Source of the DNA: CAYVUM01 sp964454795
GTDB lineage: Bacteria; Pseudomonadota; Alphaproteobacteria; Rhodospirillales; Defluviicoccaceae
NCBI GenBank assembly: GCA_964454795.1
Contig: CAYVUM010000114.1
Span: 1-10,056, forward strand
Direction of reading: 5' to 3'
Length of the DNA: 10,056 bases
The notes beneath the pieces were generated by a model that saw only the letters and a program-made list of their open reading frames with translations, had not been told where the DNA came from and did not search any database. Positions 1 to 6,979 of the stretch are shown here, one piece after another (within the stretch, counting starts at the first letter, position 1; each line of letters opens with the position of its first letter). The position numbers and the translations under genes are program-made.

Positions 1-207
1 CCCGCTTCCCTCTCCACTCTACCACGGCATCTCGGCCGGGCGGCTGCGGGATCGTAATGGATCCGGCTGCCGCCGGTTTCGCTCCGGCTGGCCGCGCTGA
101 GCGGACGTCGTCCCCGCCCACGGCGCGCGTTGTCTCTGATCCAGACGGTCCGGAACGGTGCTGGCGCCGTACAGAGCGCTATCTTCGGATCGAGAAAGCC
201 AGAAACC

Positions 208-1122
208 GTGTCCCTCATTCGCCGGCTGCGTCCTCTCGGCACCGCCCTGCTGCCGCTGCTCTGCGCCGCCTGTGAGCCGGCCGACCTGCTGAATGCCCTC
301 GTTCCACGCGACGGATACACGCGGATTCAAGGGCTGTCCTACGGCCCGGCCGATCGTCAGAAACTGGACCTGTATCGCCCCGCCGGCGAGGCGATGGCCA
401 ATCCGGCCCCGATCGCCGTCTATGTCTATGGCGGCAGCTGGAAGACCGGGCAGCGCGGACACTACCGGTTCATCGGCGAAGCCCTGACCTCGCAGGGTCT
501 GATCGTCGTTGTTCCCGACTACCGCCTCTATCCGGACGTCCGGTTCCCCGCGTTCGTTGAGGATATCGCGAGGGCCGTCGCGTGGACCCGCGACCATGCC
601 GCCGGCTTCGGCGGCGATCCGCGCCGGATCGTGCTCGTCGGCCATTCAGCCGGCGCCCACAGTGCAGCGCTGCTCGTGTTCGACCGCCGCTACCTGGATC
701 ACGCCGGTGTGCCCCGGGAGGTGATCGTCGGCATGGTCGGGCTGGCCGGGCCGTACAGCTTCGACCCCCTCGACTATGACAGCACCCGGCCGATCTTCGC
801 CGGAGCCGGGCCCCTGCCCATTCGCCCGGTCACCCTGGCCGATGGCGATGGCCCGCCTCTGCTGCTCATCCATGGCCAGGACGACGACACGGTCAAGCCG
901 GTCAATACCCGGACATTCGCAAACGCGATCCGGCAGGCCGGCGGCGAGGCAGAGACGTCGTTTTATCCCGATCTCGGCCATATCGGGCTGGTCGTTTCGC
1001 TCGCCAAACCCTTTCGCGGACGGGATCCGGTGTTTGCCGATGTGGCGAGCTTCCTCTCGCGGGTCACCGTCGATCCGCAACCGCCGGCCGGACGTAAGCC
1101 CGATCAGACGGATCGGCAGTAA
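208..1122 (+). CDS. alpha/beta hydrolase (esterase/lipase family), putative lipoprotein
   Basis: Serine esterase-like alpha/beta hydrolase; the substrate is unknown. The frame is open from a TTG at 130, but I chose the GTG at 208. From there the protein (304 residues) starts with a basic RRLR stretch and a short hydrophobic run, and ends in a lipobox-like LCAAC, as a lipoprotein signal peptide would; the TTG start would bury this. Numbered from the GTG, a GGSW motif at 75-78 is the oxyanion-hole element (usual HGG is YGG here). GHSAG carries the nucleophile Ser147, HGQDDDTV carries the acid (probably Asp226), and GHIG carries His258. The PDYRLYP and FGGDPRRI motifs resemble BD-FAE/arylformamidase-like hydrolases. 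It lies 12 bases before the glutathione peroxidase, suggesting co-transcription. The family call is secure; lipidation, start and substrate are inferred. The lipobox has Cys at -3, which is atypical, so cleavage by signal peptidase I is an alternative. Confidence 0.88.
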   Translation: MSLIRRLRPLGTALLPLLCAACEPADLLNALVPRDGYTRIQGLSYGPADRQKLDLYRPAGEAMANPAPIAVYVYGGSWKTGQRGHYRFIGEALTSQGLIVVVPDYRLYPDVRFPAFVEDIARAVAWTRDHAAGFGGDPRRIVLVGHSAGAHSAALLVFDRRYLDHAGVPREVIVGMVGLAGPYSFDPLDYDSTRPIFAGAGPLPIRPVTLADGDGPPLLLIHGQDDDTVKPVNTRTFANAIRQAGGEAETSFYPDLGHIGLVVSLAKPFRGRDPVFADVASFLSRVTVDPQPPAGRKPDQTDRQ

Positions 1123-1134
1123 AGGCAGACCCCG

Positions 1135-1716
1135 ATGACACTCCTCAGACTGGCTTTCGGCTTGCTCGCGCTCACGCCCGCGGGACTCGCCCCGGCGGCC
1201 GGTGCTCCGGCCGGCACCGCTTACGATTATGCCTTCACCAGCATCGACGGCGCGCCGATGCCGCTGGACGCCTTTGCCGGCAAGGCGATTCTGGTGGTCA
1301 ACACCGCGTCACGGTGCGGGTTCACCCGCCAGTATGCCGGCCTCCAGGCGCTGTGGGAGCGCTTCGGCGATCGCGGTCTGGTGGTCCTGGGCGTCCCCTC
1401 CAATGACTTCGGCGCACAGGAGCCGGGGAGCGAAGCGGCGATCAAGGAGTTTTGCGAGACCACTTTCGGGATCGACTTTCCGCTCACCCGCAAGGAAAAG
1501 GTCCGCGGGCCCGAGGCCCATCCCTTCTACCGCTGGGCCGCAGAGGTGTTCGGGGCGAAGGGTTTGCCGCGGTGGAATTTCCACAAGTATCTGGTCGCCG
1601 CGGACGGCCGCCTGGTCGACTGGTTCTCGACCGCCACCGCTCCGGGGTCCCCGAGGCTGATCCGGGCGATCGAGGCAGCCATGCCCCGGCCGGCCGCTTC
1701 CGCCGCGCCGCGCTGA
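1135..1716 (+). CDS. glutathione peroxidase family protein (Cys-type), probably exported
   Basis: Thiol peroxidase of the glutathione peroxidase fold, reducing hydrogen, organic or lipid peroxides. The 193-residue protein begins with a hydrophobic leader of about 24 residues ending near AAGA, so it probably acts in the periplasm. The active site NTASRCGFTRQY has Cys61 instead of selenocysteine. The DFGAQEPG motif gives Gln95 and WNFHKYLV gives Trp147 and Asn148, completing the catalytic tetrad. Cys107 lies 46 residues after Cys61, where 2-Cys (thioredoxin-dependent) members keep the resolving cysteine, so thioredoxin or a related dithiol may be the reductant rather than glutathione; this is inferred. 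The usual PCNQFG is PSNDFG here. The ribosome-binding site is weak. The stop codon TGA is also the first three bases of the candidate ECF promoter for the next gene. Glutathione peroxidase induction during photo-oxidative stress is reported in Rhodobacter, which fits this neighbourhood. Confidence 0.93.
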   Translation: MTLLRLAFGLLALTPAGLAPAAGAPAGTAYDYAFTSIDGAPMPLDAFAGKAILVVNTASRCGFTRQYAGLQALWERFGDRGLVVLGVPSNDFGAQEPGSEAAIKEFCETTFGIDFPLTRKEKVRGPEAHPFYRWAAEVFGAKGLPRWNFHKYLVAADGRLVDWFSTATAPGSPRLIRAIEAAMPRPAASAAPR

Positions 1717-1743
1717 TCCGCAGACCATCGCACCGCGTATCGA
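1714..1743 (+). promoter_or_regulatory. candidate ECF sigma (RpoE-type) autoregulatory promoter
   Basis: TGATCC at 1714-1719 is followed after 16 bases by CGTA at 1736-1739 (TATCGA from 1738, that is 18 bases from the -35 box). RpoE/ChrR promoters have a TGATC-type -35 and a TA-containing -10 about 18 bases later (from memory of the Rhodobacter system), and this pair fits. A start near 1750 would leave about 20 bases of leader before the sigma ATG at 1771. The -35 overlaps the stop codon of the peroxidase gene. A second copy with the same spacing lies at 9632-9657 on the other strand. It is a motif match only. Confidence 0.6.
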
Positions 1744-1770
1744 CCAGCAGATCCCGGTGGAAGGTTGGAG

Positions 1771-2421
1771 ATGGCGACAGCGGCGACGATCGGGTACGGT
1801 CCCACGGAGCATCAGAGGTCCTTGAAGGCATTGGCTTCACGGGCCGCGCAACAGACGTGTGGCCGTACGGTGACCAACGAGGATTTGTGTGATCTGATCG
1901 AGACGGTGGCGCAGAGACGGGACCGTGCGGCTTTCGCCGCATTGTTCCGCCACTTTGCCCCGCGGCTCAAGGCGTTTGGCATGCGTCAGGGGTCCGACCC
2001 GGCATCGGCCGAAGAGCTGGCGCAGGAGGCGATGCTGTCGGTCTGGCGGAAGGCGGAGACCTTCGACCGGAGCCGGGCGACGGCATCCACCTGGGTCTTC
2101 ACCATCGTCCGTAACAAACGCATCGATCTGTTCAGGCGGGAAAACCGCCCCGAAGTCGCCCTCGACGAAGCGCCGGAGCGGGCATCGGAAGCGGATGGGC
2201 CGGACCGGCTGTTCGAAGCCGAGCAGATCGGCGGTGCCGTCCGTGCGGCCCTTGGTACCCTTTCACCCGATCAGCTCAGCGTCATACAGAAAGCGTTTTT
2301 CGAGGACAAATCGCACAGCGTCATCGCCGAGGAACTTGGTTTGCCATTGGGAACGGTAAAGTCCCGGATCCGCCTGGCGATCGGGCGTCTGCGATCGGCG
2401 ATCGCGGAGGATCATCGATGA
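1771..2421 (+). CDS. rpoE: ECF RNA polymerase sigma factor, RpoE/ChrR-associated type (ECF11-like)
   Basis: Group 4 sigma factor directing RNA polymerase to stress promoters; its partner anti-sigma is the next gene. Region 2 spans about residues 54-125 (AFAALFRHFAPRLK, EELAQEAMLSVWRKAETFD, STWVFTIVRNKRIDLFRRE). After an acidic linker, region 4 covers about 158-212 (LGTLSPDQLSVIQKAFF, then the helix-turn-helix GLPLGTVKSRIRLAIGRLR). There is no region 3 and no region 1.1. Start choice: the ATG at 1771 follows AAGG at 1761-1764 with good spacing and gives 216 residues. A GTG at 1870 would give 183 residues, closer to the usual family length, but lacks a clear ribosome-binding site, and third-codon GC in the extra 33 codons resembles the rest of the gene. 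A TTG at 1765 is also in frame. In Rhodobacter the homologous factor drives the singlet-oxygen response; that role is inferred here from the ChrR partner. Confidence 0.95.
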   Translation: MATAATIGYGPTEHQRSLKALASRAAQQTCGRTVTNEDLCDLIETVAQRRDRAAFAALFRHFAPRLKAFGMRQGSDPASAEELAQEAMLSVWRKAETFDRSRATASTWVFTIVRNKRIDLFRRENRPEVALDEAPERASEADGPDRLFEAEQIGGAVRAALGTLSPDQLSVIQKAFFEDKSHSVIAEELGLPLGTVKSRIRLAIGRLRSAIAEDHR

Positions 2422-3074
2422 CCTGCAAGCATCATCCCCAGCCGGAACTGCTCCTGGATTATGCATCCGGAAGCCTTCCCGAGCCGATATCCCTCGCGCT
2501 GGCGACGCATCTCGCGCTCTGTGAAGAGTGCCGCGTGACCGCGCTGGAACTGGATGCGCTGGGGGGCAGGCTCTTGGACGAGGTGGCGATCGAGAGCGTC
2601 GACGACGACCTCCTGGAGGCGGCGCTGGCACGCCTCGATGAGCCTGAGCCGCCAAGGGCTTCGGCGCCCGCACTCGATGAGCCGACCCGGGTGGTCATCC
2701 CGCCGCCGCTCCGCGCCTATCTGCCCGGACCGCTCAGCAGCCTGTCGTGGCGACGGCTTGGCCGGATTGGTGCCGAGGCGCGGCTGGCGACCGCTGCCCA
2801 GGGGTTCAAGGTCTCGCTGATGCGCCTGAAGCCGGGGAGCACGATGCCGCGTCACTCGCATCGCGGCAGCGAATACACCCTGGTGCTGGCCGGCGGCTAT
2901 ACCGACGGCGACCGGACGTTCGCCCGTGGCGATTGGGATATGAATGATCCCACCAACGAGCATCGCCCGGTGGTCGACGAGGATGACGAGTGCCTCTGCC
3001 TCGTGGTCCTGGATGCGCCTGTGAAATTGACGGGGCCGGTCGGCCGGCTGATGAATCCGTTCCTCCGGGTTTGA
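2418..3074 (+). CDS. chrR: ChrR-type zinc anti-sigma factor with cupin domain
   Basis: Anti-sigma factor that holds the adjacent ECF sigma inactive until singlet oxygen or organic hydroperoxide triggers release. The start overlaps the sigma stop as ATGA, with GCGGAGG seven bases upstream, so the two are translationally coupled. The N-terminal zinc anti-sigma domain has His6, His31, Cys35 and Cys38 (the HLALCEEC motif), exactly the ligand numbering described for Rhodobacter sphaeroides ChrR. A linker rich in Asp, Glu and Pro follows (about 61-95). The C-terminal cupin-like domain (about 105-200) has His146, His148, Glu152 and His182 (PRHSHRGSEY and NEHRP), with the same spacing as the second zinc site in that protein. 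The 218-residue length is normal for the family. All eight zinc ligands are present, so the switch looks intact. Identification is very secure; the exact inducing signal is by homology. Confidence 0.96.
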   Translation: MTCKHHPQPELLLDYASGSLPEPISLALATHLALCEECRVTALELDALGGRLLDEVAIESVDDDLLEAALARLDEPEPPRASAPALDEPTRVVIPPPLRAYLPGPLSSLSWRRLGRIGAEARLATAAQGFKVSLMRLKPGSTMPRHSHRGSEYTLVLAGGYTDGDRTFARGDWDMNDPTNEHRPVVDEDDECLCLVVLDAPVKLTGPVGRLMNPFLRV

Positions 3075-3131
3075 GCGGGGACCGCGCAACCGCCGGTCCG
3101 GCTGGCCCGTGGGCGGTCGCAGAGGAGGAGC

Positions 3132-3884
3132 ATGGCGCGGCTGATTTGGGTTACGGGTGCTGGAAAAGGTATCGGCCGGGCTGTTGCCCGCCGCTACGCC
3201 GCCGCCGGTTGGACCGTGGCGGGCAGCGCCCGAACCGAGGCCGATCTGCGCAGCCTGGCAGACGAAACCGCGGCCCTGCCGGGGCGGGTTGTTGTCTATC
3301 CCGTGGATGTGACCGATCCGGATCAGGTGGCCGCGACAGCCGCGGCGATTGAGGCGGCGGCCGGGCCGATCGATCTGGCACTGTTGAACGCCGGAACCCA
3401 CACGCCGACCCCGGCGGCGGCGTTCACGGTTGAAGCGGTGCGCAAGCTGGTCGAGACCAACCTGATGGGAACCGTGCACACCCTCGCGGCAGTCATGCCG
3501 CGGTTTGTGGAGCGCCGGCGGGGGCACATTGCCGTGGTTTCATCGGTCGCCGGCTATGTCGGACTCCCGTCGGCCGCGGCCTACGGGGCGACCAAAGCCG
3601 CCTTGATCAACCTGTGCGAAGCGCTGAAGCCCGAGCTGGACCGCCACGGCGTCCGCCTCAGCCTGATCTGTCCCGGGTTCGTCCGCACCCCGCTGACCGA
3701 CCGCAATCCGTTTCCGATGCCGTTCCGGGTGGAGCCGGAGATGGCGGCGGAGCGCATCTATCGCGGACTGTCCCGCCGCGGCTTCGAGGTGACGTTTCCA
3801 AGGCGGTTCACCTGGGGCCTGAAGGTGATGCGACTGCTGCCCTATCCGCTGCTGTTCGCGCTCACCCGCCGGCTGGTGCGCTGA
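3132..3884 (+). CDS. SDR family NAD(P)-dependent oxidoreductase
   Basis: Classical short-chain dehydrogenase of 250 residues; the substrate is unknown but probably lipophilic or lipid-derived given the setting. The Rossmann nucleotide-binding motif TGAGKGIG is at 8-15, with NAG at 86-88, Asn110, catalytic Ser138 (VVSSVAG), and Tyr151/Lys155 in YGATK; the Asn-Ser-Tyr-Lys tetrad is complete. PGFVRTPLT at 181-189 is the usual motif after the active site. The basic, hydrophobic C-terminal tail (KVMRLLPYPLLFALTRRLVR) may associate with membrane. GAGGAGG-like bases at 3121-3127 give an excellent ribosome-binding site. It lies 57 bases after chrR with no terminator between them, so it is probably read through from the sigma operon. 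SDRs of this type commonly accompany NTF2-like, DUF1365 and CFA-synthase genes in RpoE-ChrR loci (family knowledge). Confidence 0.93.
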   Translation: MARLIWVTGAGKGIGRAVARRYAAAGWTVAGSARTEADLRSLADETAALPGRVVVYPVDVTDPDQVAATAAAIEAAAGPIDLALLNAGTHTPTPAAAFTVEAVRKLVETNLMGTVHTLAAVMPRFVERRRGHIAVVSSVAGYVGLPSAAAYGATKAALINLCEALKPELDRHGVRLSLICPGFVRTPLTDRNPFPMPFRVEPEMAAERIYRGLSRRGFEVTFPRRFTWGLKVMRLLPYPLLFALTRRLVR

Positions 3885-3982
3885 CCAGCCCGGCCTCGCG
3901 GCCGCTGACACCTTCCGCCTCTGCTGTCCAGGTTGCGCCGACGCTTCCAGGCCCGCTTGCTGAAGCGGATCGTGGTTTGCCC

Positions 3983-4014
3983 AAAAAAAAGGGTGGGCGC
4001 CGAAGCGCCCACCC
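3983..4014 (-). terminator. intrinsic terminator of the RTX gene
   Basis: A perfect 10-bp stem (3991-4000 with 4005-4014) and CGAA tetraloop (4001-4004) are flanked by eight A residues at 3983-3990. Read on the minus strand this is a GC-rich hairpin followed by T8, beginning 31 bases after the RTX stop codon. There is no T-run on the plus side, so it should not stop transcription from the convergent dehydrogenase gene efficiently. Confidence 0.93.
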
Positions 4015-4045
4015 AGACTTGGAGAGGTTCACTATCGCCAGTTGA

Positions 4046-6523
4046 TCAGGCGATCACAACTTCGAACACGTCGTAGCCGAGCTCCGGCGTGCCGTTGGTG
4101 AAGCTGTTGACGATGTCGATGCTGAGCGGGCCGAGGGCCGCGGTCAGGGTGGCGGTGGTGTCGAAAGTGACGCCGAACAGCGTGACAGTATCGGTGCCGC
4201 CGTCGAGGTCGATGATCCAGTCGGTACCGTTGTCGGTGATCGCCACCTGAGCGGTGCCCGCGGTGTCGATCAGGCCGCCGAAGTCTTCGAACACGAAGGT
4301 ATCGCCGTCGTCTTCCAGGTTGAAGTTGAAGACGCTGTCGGTCCCGTCGATATCGTATTCGTAGATGACGGTGTCCTTGTTGCCGTCGGCCGGCGAGCCG
4401 TCGCCAACATCGATAACGTCATCGCCTTCGCCACCGCGGAGGGTGTCGCTGCCAACGTCGCCGTCGAGGGTGTCGTCGCCCTCGCCGCCGTCGAGCTCGT
4501 CATCGCCCTCGCCGCCGAGGAGCACGTCATTGTCGGCCTCGCCGGACAGGACGTCGTCACCGCTGCCGCCGCTCAGGGTGTCCTCGCCATCGAAGCCGAG
4601 GATGGTGTCGTTGTCCAGGCCACCCAGGAGCAGGTCATCGCCGAAGAGACCGTCGATGAAGTCGTTGCCGGCGTTGCCCTCGATGGTGTCGTCGCCGGCG
4701 TCACCGTTCAGGTCGTCATTGCCGGCCCGGCCGAAGATCAGGTCGTCGCCGTCACCGCCGAAGGCCAGGTCATCGCCCGCCATGCCGTCGATGGTGTCGT
4801 CGCCGCCGTTGCCGAACAGGACATCGTCGCCCGAGCCGCCGTCGATGTCGTCGATCTCATCGCTGCCGTCGATGAAGTCGTTGCCAGCGCCGCCCCAGAG
4901 CATCTGAGCCACGAGGCCAGCGAGGTCGCCCTCGATGTCAGTGATGATGTCGTTGCCGTCACCGCCCCAGACCATGTCGACTCCGGTGCCGCCTTCGAGG
5001 ATGTCGTCGCCGTCGCCGCCGAGGACAAAGTCGTCGCCGTCACCGCCGTCGACCTCGTCGTTGCCGTCGTTGGTCATGACCGAGTCGTCGCCGGCACCGG
5101 CAACCACCGTGTCGTCGCCGAGGTCGCCGACGATCATGTCGTCGCCGTCGCCGCCGTCGATGTCGTCGTCGCCCTCGCCGCCGTCGATCTCGTCGCCGCC
5201 GTCGCCGCCAAGGATCGTGTCATCGCCGCCGCTGCCGAACAGCCGGTCGAACCCATCGCCGCCGTCGATCAGGTCGTTGTCGGCACCACCGTCGATGAGG
5301 TCCATGCCGGCGCCGCCGATCAGCGTGTCAAAGCCGGCGTTGCCGAGCAGCTGGTCGCCGCCTTCGCCGCCGTCGATGAAGTCATCGCCCATTTCGCCGC
5401 GGAGGTTGTCGTCGCCGCCCTGACCGAGGATGACGTCGTCGCCATCGTCGCCCTCGACGAAGTCATCGCCATCGCCGGCCTCGACGGTGTCGTTGCCGGT
5501 CCCGGTGTTGATGTCGTCATCGCCGCCGGCCGACAACACGAGGTCGGCGCCGCCGTCGGTGTCGATGATGTCATCGCCGTCGCCGGCGGTGACGGTGTCG
5601 TTGCCGTTGCCGGTGGTGACGACGTTGTTGCCTTCGTCGGCTTCGACCACATCGCCCTGGATGATGCCGTCGTCGTCGAACGCGTCGCCGGAGTCGATGG
5701 TGTCGTCGCCTTCGCCACCGATGATCGAGTCGAGCTCGTTGCTGCCGACGATCGAGTCATTGCCGGCGCCGCCGTCGAGGACCTGGACGCCCTGCGGATC
5801 GGTCGGATCGGTATCGCCGACCATGTCCAGAAGGGTGTCGTCACCGGCGTCACCGTTGAGGGTGTCGACGCCCGTGCCGCCCATCACCGTGTCATTGCCG
5901 TCGCCGCCGAAGACGACGTCATCGCCGTCACCGGCGTCGATGGCATCGTCCCCACCCTGGCCGAAGACCCGGTCCTCGCCGTCGCCGGCGAAGATGAGGT
6001 CGCCCGCGCCGGCTTGGGCGACGAGGAAGACGGTGCCGGTGGCATCGGTCTCGACGTTGTCGCCGAAGATCAAGTCATTGCCGACGCCGCCTTGGAGCGT
6101 GTCCGAACCGGCGGGCAGGGTTTCCAGGGTGAAGCCTTCAAAGCGGCCACCCGGAGCGAAGTCGCCCGCACGGGCAATGTTGTCGCCGACCAGGAGATCG
6201 TTGCCTTCGCGACCTTCAATCGAGTCGTCACCGCCGGCGACGATCGGGTCGCCGTTCGCGTCCTTGTCGTTGAAGATGTTGTCGTCACCGGCCACGGTGT
6301 CGTCGCCGTTACCGCCAAACAGGACGTCGTCGCCGCTGTTGCCTTCCATCCGGTCATCGCCGAGACCGCCATAGCCGGTGTCGTCGCCCAGTCCGCCGGA
6401 GACGATGTCATCGCCGGCATAGGCGCGAATCTTGTCGTCGTCGAACGGATTGAAGAACGGGTTCAGGGGGTCGTCCGGACGAATGATGTCGATACCGGGA
6501 GTACCTTTGGATTCAGGTACCAT
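4046..6523 (-). CDS. large RTX calcium-binding repeat protein, probable type I secretion substrate
   Basis: An 825-residue, extremely acidic protein built almost wholly of glycine/aspartate nonapeptide repeats (GGxGxDxUx type). Such repeats fold into calcium-binding beta rolls outside the cell. I count roughly 55-60 units between residues 37 and 706. A non-repeat head (1-36, with PLNPFFNPFDDD) and a 119-residue tail frame them. The tail ends in DVFEVVIA, a hydrophobic/acidic end typical of the uncleaved C-terminal type I secretion signal, and there is no N-terminal signal peptide. No protease, lipase or other catalytic domain is visible. The translation has no cysteine and no histidine and very few lysines. 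An in-frame TTG lies at 6550, but GAGGAGG stands eight bases before the ATG at 6523, which decides the start. No ABC exporter or membrane-fusion gene is in the window. Plausible roles are surface layer, adhesin or matrix protein; none is shown. Confidence 0.93.
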   Translation of the reverse strand: MVPESKGTPGIDIIRPDDPLNPFFNPFDDDKIRAYAGDDIVSGGLGDDTGYGGLGDDRMEGNSGDDVLFGGNGDDTVAGDDNIFNDKDANGDPIVAGGDDSIEGREGNDLLVGDNIARAGDFAPGGRFEGFTLETLPAGSDTLQGGVGNDLIFGDNVETDATGTVFLVAQAGAGDLIFAGDGEDRVFGQGGDDAIDAGDGDDVVFGGDGNDTVMGGTGVDTLNGDAGDDTLLDMVGDTDPTDPQGVQVLDGGAGNDSIVGSNELDSIIGGEGDDTIDSGDAFDDDGIIQGDVVEADEGNNVVTTGNGNDTVTAGDGDDIIDTDGGADLVLSAGGDDDINTGTGNDTVEAGDGDDFVEGDDGDDVILGQGGDDNLRGEMGDDFIDGGEGGDQLLGNAGFDTLIGGAGMDLIDGGADNDLIDGGDGFDRLFGSGGDDTILGGDGGDEIDGGEGDDDIDGGDGDDMIVGDLGDDTVVAGAGDDSVMTNDGNDEVDGGDGDDFVLGGDGDDILEGGTGVDMVWGGDGNDIITDIEGDLAGLVAQMLWGGAGNDFIDGSDEIDDIDGGSGDDVLFGNGGDDTIDGMAGDDLAFGGDGDDLIFGRAGNDDLNGDAGDDTIEGNAGNDFIDGLFGDDLLLGGLDNDTILGFDGEDTLSGGSGDDVLSGEADNDVLLGGEGDDELDGGEGDDTLDGDVGSDTLRGGEGDDVIDVGDGSPADGNKDTVIYEYDIDGTDSVFNFNLEDDGDTFVFEDFGGLIDTAGTAQVAITDNGTDWIIDLDGGTDTVTLFGVTFDTTATLTAALGPLSIDIVNSFTNGTPELGYDVFEVVIA
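4823..5107 (-). repeat. higher-order module B inside the RTX array
   Basis: A 95-codon block running VVAGAGDDSV, GGTGVD, TDIEGD, WGGAGNDFIDGSDEIDDIDGG, GSGDD. It aligns with module A over its whole length, including the break in the nonapeptide rhythm (here LAGLVAQML) and the degenerate unit that follows it. Confidence 0.6.
5702..5995 (-). repeat. higher-order module A inside the RTX array
   Basis: A 98-codon block running IFAGDGEDRV, GGTGVD, LLDMVGD, DGGAGNDSIVGSNELDSIIGG, GEGDD. It is the counterpart of module B, about 293 codons nearer the N-terminus. The two differ by three codons in the non-canonical connector (TDPTDPQGVQ against LAGLVAQ), indicating an old internal duplication of a long unit rather than of single nonapeptides. 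Confidence 0.6.
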
Positions 6524-6617
6524 AGTCAAGTCCTCCTCAGGATGAAGCAAAGTTTTGACGGCAGCCGCCGCCGGTGTGAAAGCGTGTCTCCGATTCCTTC
6601 AACGAGACCCGTCGTTT

Positions 6618-6635
6618 CAGGTGGTTTTACACCTG
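6618..6635. promoter_or_regulatory. dyad CAGGTG-N6-CACCTG, possible operator
   Basis: A perfect 6-bp inverted repeat, CAGGTG GTTTTA CACCTG, centred about 100 bases before the RTX start codon. Its size and position suit a dimeric regulator site in the RTX promoter; the LuxR-type protein encoded upstream is the obvious candidate binder. It could also be chance. Confidence 0.35.
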
Positions 6636-6825
6636 CCCAATCAAGTTCCGGGATACCTTCTGGTGTGTTTTGCTTCCGGAACACTGCTCACCCTGTCTAA
6701 ACCATCCCGCAGGGAATGAACCGCAGATCGGCCCCAACCGGAAGCCGGGTGAACAATCCTTCCGAAACGCGTTCTGCCGCGTTGCGATACACGTAAAGTA
6801 GCAGAGAGGGCCGCCCGACGACCCC

Positions 6826-6835
6826 CCAATATTGG
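6826..6835. promoter_or_regulatory. palindrome CCAATATTGG
   Basis: A perfect 10-bp palindrome in an AT-richer patch between two genes. Close by is a second short dyad, GGACC-TG-GGTCC (6856-6867). Possible protein-binding sites; function unknown. Confidence 0.25.
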
Positions 6836-6880
6836 TAGGAAGATTTTCTCTATCGGGACCTGGGTCCGCCTGTCCGGGTG

Positions 6881-6905
6881 CTGTGTACCGAACGGTTACA
6901 GTTTT
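6881..6905 (+). other. hairpin followed by TTTT
   Basis: The arms CTGTGTACCG and CGGTTACAG surround AA and pair with a one-base bulge; TTTT follows at 6902-6905 on the plus strand. It is terminator-like on the plus strand, but no plus-strand gene precedes it, so it may be an operator-like dyad or mark an unannotated transcript. Confidence 0.25.
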
Positions 6906-6960
6906 GCGGCAAACAGATAAGGGTGAGAGGACAACGTTCCTCGCCGCCAGACGGCGCGGG

Positions 6961-6979
6961 CCGGCGGCTATCCCGCCGG
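6961..6979 (-). terminator. GC-rich hairpin after the LuxR-type gene, weak terminator candidate
   Basis: CCGGCGG (6961-6967), loop CTATC, CCGCCGG (6973-6979): a perfect 7-bp stem 58 bases past the regulator's stop codon. No T-run follows on the minus strand, so intrinsic termination would be weak. Confidence 0.3.

Larger units (their letters stand above)
4406..6415 (-). repeat. RTX nonapeptide repeat array
   Basis: About 2 kb of near-continuous glycine/aspartate repeats in the protein. At the DNA level the plus strand is dominated by GTCGTCGCC/GTCGCCGCC-like triplet blocks. The array keeps other frames open, giving long serine/proline- or threonine-rich shadow frames on both strands that are not genes. 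Confidence 0.9.

Noticed and set aside
137..171. TGATCC upstream of the hydrolase with a later CGTA, as a third ECF promoter
   Set aside because: The spacing between TGATCC (137-142) and CGTA (168-171) is 25 bases, far from the 16 seen at the other two sites.
19..645. 208-codon minus-strand frame opposite the hydrolase
   Set aside because: It is antisense to clear catalytic motifs of the hydrolase and shows Gln/Arg/Gly-rich shadow composition.
2412..3527. 371-codon open frame on the minus strand opposite chrR and the SDR gene
   Set aside because: It is antisense to two securely identified genes, has a His/Arg/Gln-rich composition typical of a shadow frame in high-GC DNA, and matches no recognisable family.
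3891..3904. CGGCC-TCGC-GGCCG hairpin just after the SDR gene as its terminator
   Set aside because: Only a 5-bp stem with no T-run on the plus strand; too weak to annotate as a terminator.
5430..6374. 314-codon plus-strand frame rich in Ser/Pro (and similar frames at 4365-5423 and 6014-6700)
   Set aside because: Shadow of the RTX triplet repeats; the repetitive GTC/GCC pattern keeps other frames open. The protein is low complexity with no start signals.
6716..6796. 26-codon plus-strand frame with AGGGA before its ATG
   Set aside because: A short frame with a passable ribosome-binding site is expected by chance; no hydrophobicity pattern, conservation evidence or promoter supports it.
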